A DNA stretch of 64,000 bases. Source: Chitinimonas_A lacunae. GTDB taxonomy: Bacteria > Pseudomonadota > Gammaproteobacteria > Burkholderiales > Chitinimonadaceae. The translations under genes were made by a program, and so were the position numbers. The DNA lies in contig NZ_JBHSBU010000001.1 of assembly GCF_042650885.1 (NCBI RefSeq), forward strand, positions 1,736,001-1,800,000. The letters run 5' to 3'. The notes beneath the pieces were generated by a model. The model was not told the origin of the DNA and searched no databases. It saw only the letters and a program-made list of their open reading frames with translations. The number at the start of each line of letters is the position of its first letter. Within the stretch, counting starts at the first letter, position 1. This document shows, one piece after another, positions 61,375-64,000 of this stretch.

Positions 61375-64000
61375 TCAATCCTTGCCCGCCCGGGCCTGGC
61401 GCAAGCGGGCCAATCGGTCGGCACGCGGCGCCTGCGCCACTGCGGCGGCAGGGGCGGCGGCCGGCTGGCTCAGCGACTGGGCCAGGCTGCGGATGGTCGG
61501 GTAGCGGAACAGCTCGACGATGCTCAACTCCACCCCGAGTGCCTCGCGGATACGCGAGCGCACCTTGATCAGGCTGAGCGAGCTGCCGCCGCTATCGAAG
61601 AAATTGTCATGGACTCCCACCTGCGCCACGCCCAGCACTTCGGCCCAGATCCGACCCAACAGCGTCTCGGTGGCATCCTCGGGCGCCACATAGGCCGCCT
61701 CGCGCGGCCGGCTGCCCTCGGGAGCCGGCAGGGCCTTGCGGTCCACCTTGCCGTTGGGCGTCAGCGGGAAGCGCTCCAGCACCACCCAGGCGGCCGGCAC
61801 CATATAGCCGGGCAGCCGCTCGCGCAGCCGGCTTCGCAGCGCTTCCACCTCCAGCACACCGGCAGCCTGTGCCGTCAGATACGCCACCAGCCGCTGGCCG
61901 GTCTCATCGAGGATCAGCAGGGCTTCGCGCACGCCCGGACAGTCGAGCAGCGCGTGTTCGATCTCACCCAGTTCGATCCGAAAGCCGCGCAGCTTGATCT
62001 GGTGGTCAACCCGACCGAGGAATTCGATCTGGCCATCGGCCAGATAGCGGGCCAGGTCGCCGGTCCGATACATCCGGCCCTCGGCAAACGGGCAAGCCAG
62101 GAAACGCTCGGCGGTCAGCTCGGGCCGGCCCAGATAGCCCCGGGCGAGGCCCGCGCCGGCGATATGGATTTCACCGGGCACGCCGATCGGGACCGGCTGC
62201 AAGGCGCGGTCGAGCAGATAGATCCGGGTATTGGCAATCGGCCGGCCGATCGGCACGCTGGCGCGCCCGGCCAGCTCGCCCTGGAACACCGTGGCCCATA
62301 CCGTGGCTTCGGTCGGTCCGTATTCATTGAACAGGCGACTGTGCGGCTGCGCCTGGCGCCAGCCCTGCCACAGCGCGGGCGTCACCGCCTCGCCGGCCAC
62401 GATCACCGTATGCAGGTCGGGCAAGGCCGCCTCGCGGCAATCGGCCAGTTGCTGGAGCATGGTCGGCACGCACAGCAGGCTGCCGATCCGGTCGCGCTGT
62501 AGCGCACGCCAAAGCAGCACGGGGTCCTGCAACAGTTCGCGCTCGGCCACCACCAGACTGTCGCCGGCACACAGGCTGGCGAAAATCCCGGCAATCGAGC
62601 TGTCGAACGACACGGGCGACAACAGCAGGAAACGCCCGGCCGGGCCGTATACCCGCAAGCGCGTCAGCGTCGAGCCCAACAGACTGCGATGGCTGACCAG
62701 CACGCCCTTGGGCTGGCCGGTGGAGCCCGAGGTGTAGATGCAGTAGGCCAGATGATCGGGGGTGGTGCGGATCGGCAGATTGTCGTCCTGCGCAGCGAAC
62801 GACTCAGCCTGATCGAGACACAGCACCTGGGCTGCGTGCTGCGGCAGACGGTCCAGCAACGACGACTGGGTCAGCAGCAAGGGCGCTGCGGCGTCCTTGA
62901 GCAGATAGGCCAGCCGCTCGGTCGGATAGTCCGGATCAAGCGGCACATAGGCCCCACCGGCCTTGAGTACCGCCAGCAGCGCAAGCACCATCTCCAGCGA
63001 GCGCTCAAGGCAGATGGCGACGAGCGTGTCGGGACCCACGCCCAAGCCGACCAGACGATGGGCCAGTTGATTGGCACGGCGGTTGAGTTCGGCAAAGCAC
63101 CATTGCTGCGCGCCGAACCTCACGGCGATGGCTTCGGGCCTGGTGGTGACCTGACCTTCGAACAACTCGTGGATGCAGCGATCCAGCGGATAGTCCACCG
63201 CCGTATCGTTCCAGGCCGCCAACTGGGCCGCTTCGGCTGCGGTCAGCAGCGGCAGATCCTTGAGCGCGGTCTGCGGCGCGGCCACCACCGCTTCGAGCAG
63301 GGTACGGAAATGGCCAACCATCCGCGCCACCGTCGCCGCTTCAAACAGATCGGTGCTGTAGGCGAGCGAACCGAGCAGACAGCCTTCCTGTTCGAACAGA
63401 CTCAGCGTCAGATCGAATTTGGCGCTGAGGTTGCCGCCCAGCCGGACAGGTTCGGCAGCAAGGTTGCCCAGACCCAGCGTGGTCTCTGCCGTGTTGTTCA
63501 GGCTCAGCATCACCTGGAACAGCGGCGTATGGCTGAGACTGCGCTCAGGTTGCAGCTCCTCCACCAGCTTCTCGAACGGCAGGTCCTGATGGGCGTCGGC
63601 ATCGAGCACCGACTCCCGCACCTGTGCCAGCAGATCGATAAAACGCTGCTCGGGCTGCAAGCGGGTCCGCAGCACCAGGGTATTCACAAAAAAGCCGATC
63701 AGCCCTTCGATCTCGGCCCGCTGCCGGTTGGCCACCGGATAGCCGATCGAGATGTCGTCCTGCTGGCTGTAGCGATGCAGCAGCACGTTGAACACCGCAG
63801 CCAGCGTCATGAACAGCGTGGTCTGTGCCTGCCGGCTCAGTTGACGCAACCGGCCGCTCAGCTCGGCACTCAAGGCCAGCGGAACCGCGGCGCCCTGAAG
63901 TGTCCGGCTGGCCGGACGCGGCCGGTCGGTCGGCAGCTCAAGCACGGCCGGCGCGCCTTCGAGCCGGCGCTTCCAGTACTCGACCTGCCGGGCCAGCAGC
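61375..64000 (-). CDS. NRPS, partial at window edge (C-A-PCP visible)
   Basis: The frame is open to the right edge; the N-terminal part lies outside. Visible are the second half of a condensation domain (LLARQVEYWKRRLEGAP, then FEKLVEELQPERSLSHTPLFQVM), a full adenylation domain (YCIYTSGSTGQPKGV, NEYGPTE, YRTGDL, GFRIELGEI, PNGKVD) and a carrier domain with DSGGSSL. The protein ends in an Ala/Arg-rich tail that could be a docking element for the PKS. Specificity residues as I read them are D-S-A-T-I-A-E-V-W-K; no substrate is claimed. The stop lies 162 nt before the PKS start in an AT-rich gap with no terminator, so one transcript is likely. Confidence 0.95.
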   Translation of the reverse strand, partial: LLARQVEYWKRRLEGAPAVLELPTDRPRPASRTLQGAAVPLALSAELSGRLRQLSRQAQTTLFMTLAAVFNVLLHRYSQQDDISIGYPVANRQRAEIEGLIGFFVNTLVLRTRLQPEQRFIDLLAQVRESVLDADAHQDLPFEKLVEELQPERSLSHTPLFQVMLSLNNTAETTLGLGNLAAEPVRLGGNLSAKFDLTLSLFEQEGCLLGSLAYSTDLFEAATVARMVGHFRTLLEAVVAAPQTALKDLPLLTAAEAAQLAAWNDTAVDYPLDRCIHELFEGQVTTRPEAIAVRFGAQQWCFAELNRRANQLAHRLVGLGVGPDTLVAICLERSLEMVLALLAVLKAGGAYVPLDPDYPTERLAYLLKDAAAPLLLTQSSLLDRLPQHAAQVLCLDQAESFAAQDDNLPIRTTPDHLAYCIYTSGSTGQPKGVLVSHRSLLGSTLTRLRVYGPAGRFLLLSPVSFDSSIAGIFASLCAGDSLVVAERELLQDPVLLWRALQRDRIGSLLCVPTMLQQLADCREAALPDLHTVIVAGEAVTPALWQGWRQAQPHSRLFNEYGPTEATVWATVFQGELAGRASVPIGRPIANTRIYLLDRALQPVPIGVPGEIHIAGAGLARGYLGRPELTAERFLACPFAEGRMYRTGDLARYLADGQIEFLGRVDHQIKLRGFRIELGEIEHALLDCPGVREALLILDETGQRLVAYLTAQAAGVLEVEALRSRLRERLPGYMVPAAWVVLERFPLTPNGKVDRKALPAPEGSRPREAAYVAPEDATETLLGRIWAEVLGVAQVGVHDNFFDSGGSSLSLIKVRSRIREALGVELSIVELFRYPTIRSLAQSLSQPAAAPAAAVAQAPRADRLARLRQARAGKD

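Overview
The window is high-GC, densely coded bacterial chromosome with no phage or insertion-sequence genes and no tRNA or rRNA that I could find. The gene set points to a free-living, respiring betaproteobacterium of the Neisseriales/Burkholderiales type. It includes a phasin, cNor-type NO reductase, ETF-ubiquinone oxidoreductase, CbpA/CbpM, Bfd/Bfr, homogentisate catabolism and an NRPS/PKS cluster. The taxonomic placement is an inference from gene content and style, not a match to a known genome.

Layout. 1-4.3 kb: a truncated secreted DUF5916/CBM9-like protein, maiA, and a secreted protein of unknown function. 4.3-10.6 kb: a tightly overlapping minus-strand operon of beta-CASP MBL nuclease, AMP/thymidine phosphorylase, PRPP-synthetase homologue and divergent phosphoketolase. 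10.8-13.7 kb: a heat-shock island of three Hsp20 genes divergent from cbpA-cbpM, with back-to-back sigma32-like promoters. 13.7-15.2 kb: macro-domain protein and a flavodoxin-fold oxidoreductase. 15.3-20.8 kb: exbD-tonB-TonB-dependent receptor-exbB-phoD operon. 20.9-25.9 kb: phhA-hpd-hmgA-fahA (phenylalanine/tyrosine to fumarate and acetoacetate), with a divergent Lrp-type regulator; maiA at 2 kb supplies the missing step. 26-29.6 kb: a stand-alone class III cyclase, then an ExoU-like patatin phospholipase with a CesT/SpcU-like chaperone gene. 29.9-34.9 kb: ETF-QO, Fur-controlled bfd plus bfr, azoR/LysR pair, phasin. 35.4-42.6 kb: pseudokinase-HDOD-GAF regulator, trhP-scpA-scpB operon, rtcB. 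42.6-49.2 kb: a non-coding stretch with a new-looking ~100-bp repeat (three copies in the window), the norC-norB-norQ-norD operon with a fused dihaem NorC and an FNR/DNR-type box, and a (GGAGGT)n tract. 49.3-64 kb: a hybrid NRPS/PKS cluster running off the right edge.

How the genes work together. Aromatic amino acids are hydroxylated and degraded to TCA-cycle intermediates. NO is detoxified or respired under anaerobic or NO control. Iron is stored and released by Bfr/Bfd. The TonB operon, with PhoD as last gene, looks like uptake and hydrolysis of a phosphate ester. The biosynthetic cluster reads co-linearly as C-A-PCP (partial), KS-AT-ACP, C-A-PCP-C, then type II thioesterase, P450, MFS exporter and a DUF6875-like protein. 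It has no terminal TE domain, and its last C domain lacks the catalytic histidine.

The observations I would follow first are the ExoU/SpcU-like pair, the NRPS/PKS line with its unusual release end, the TonB-PhoD operon, the dihaem NorC with a leader mini-ORF, and the dispersed hairpin repeat.
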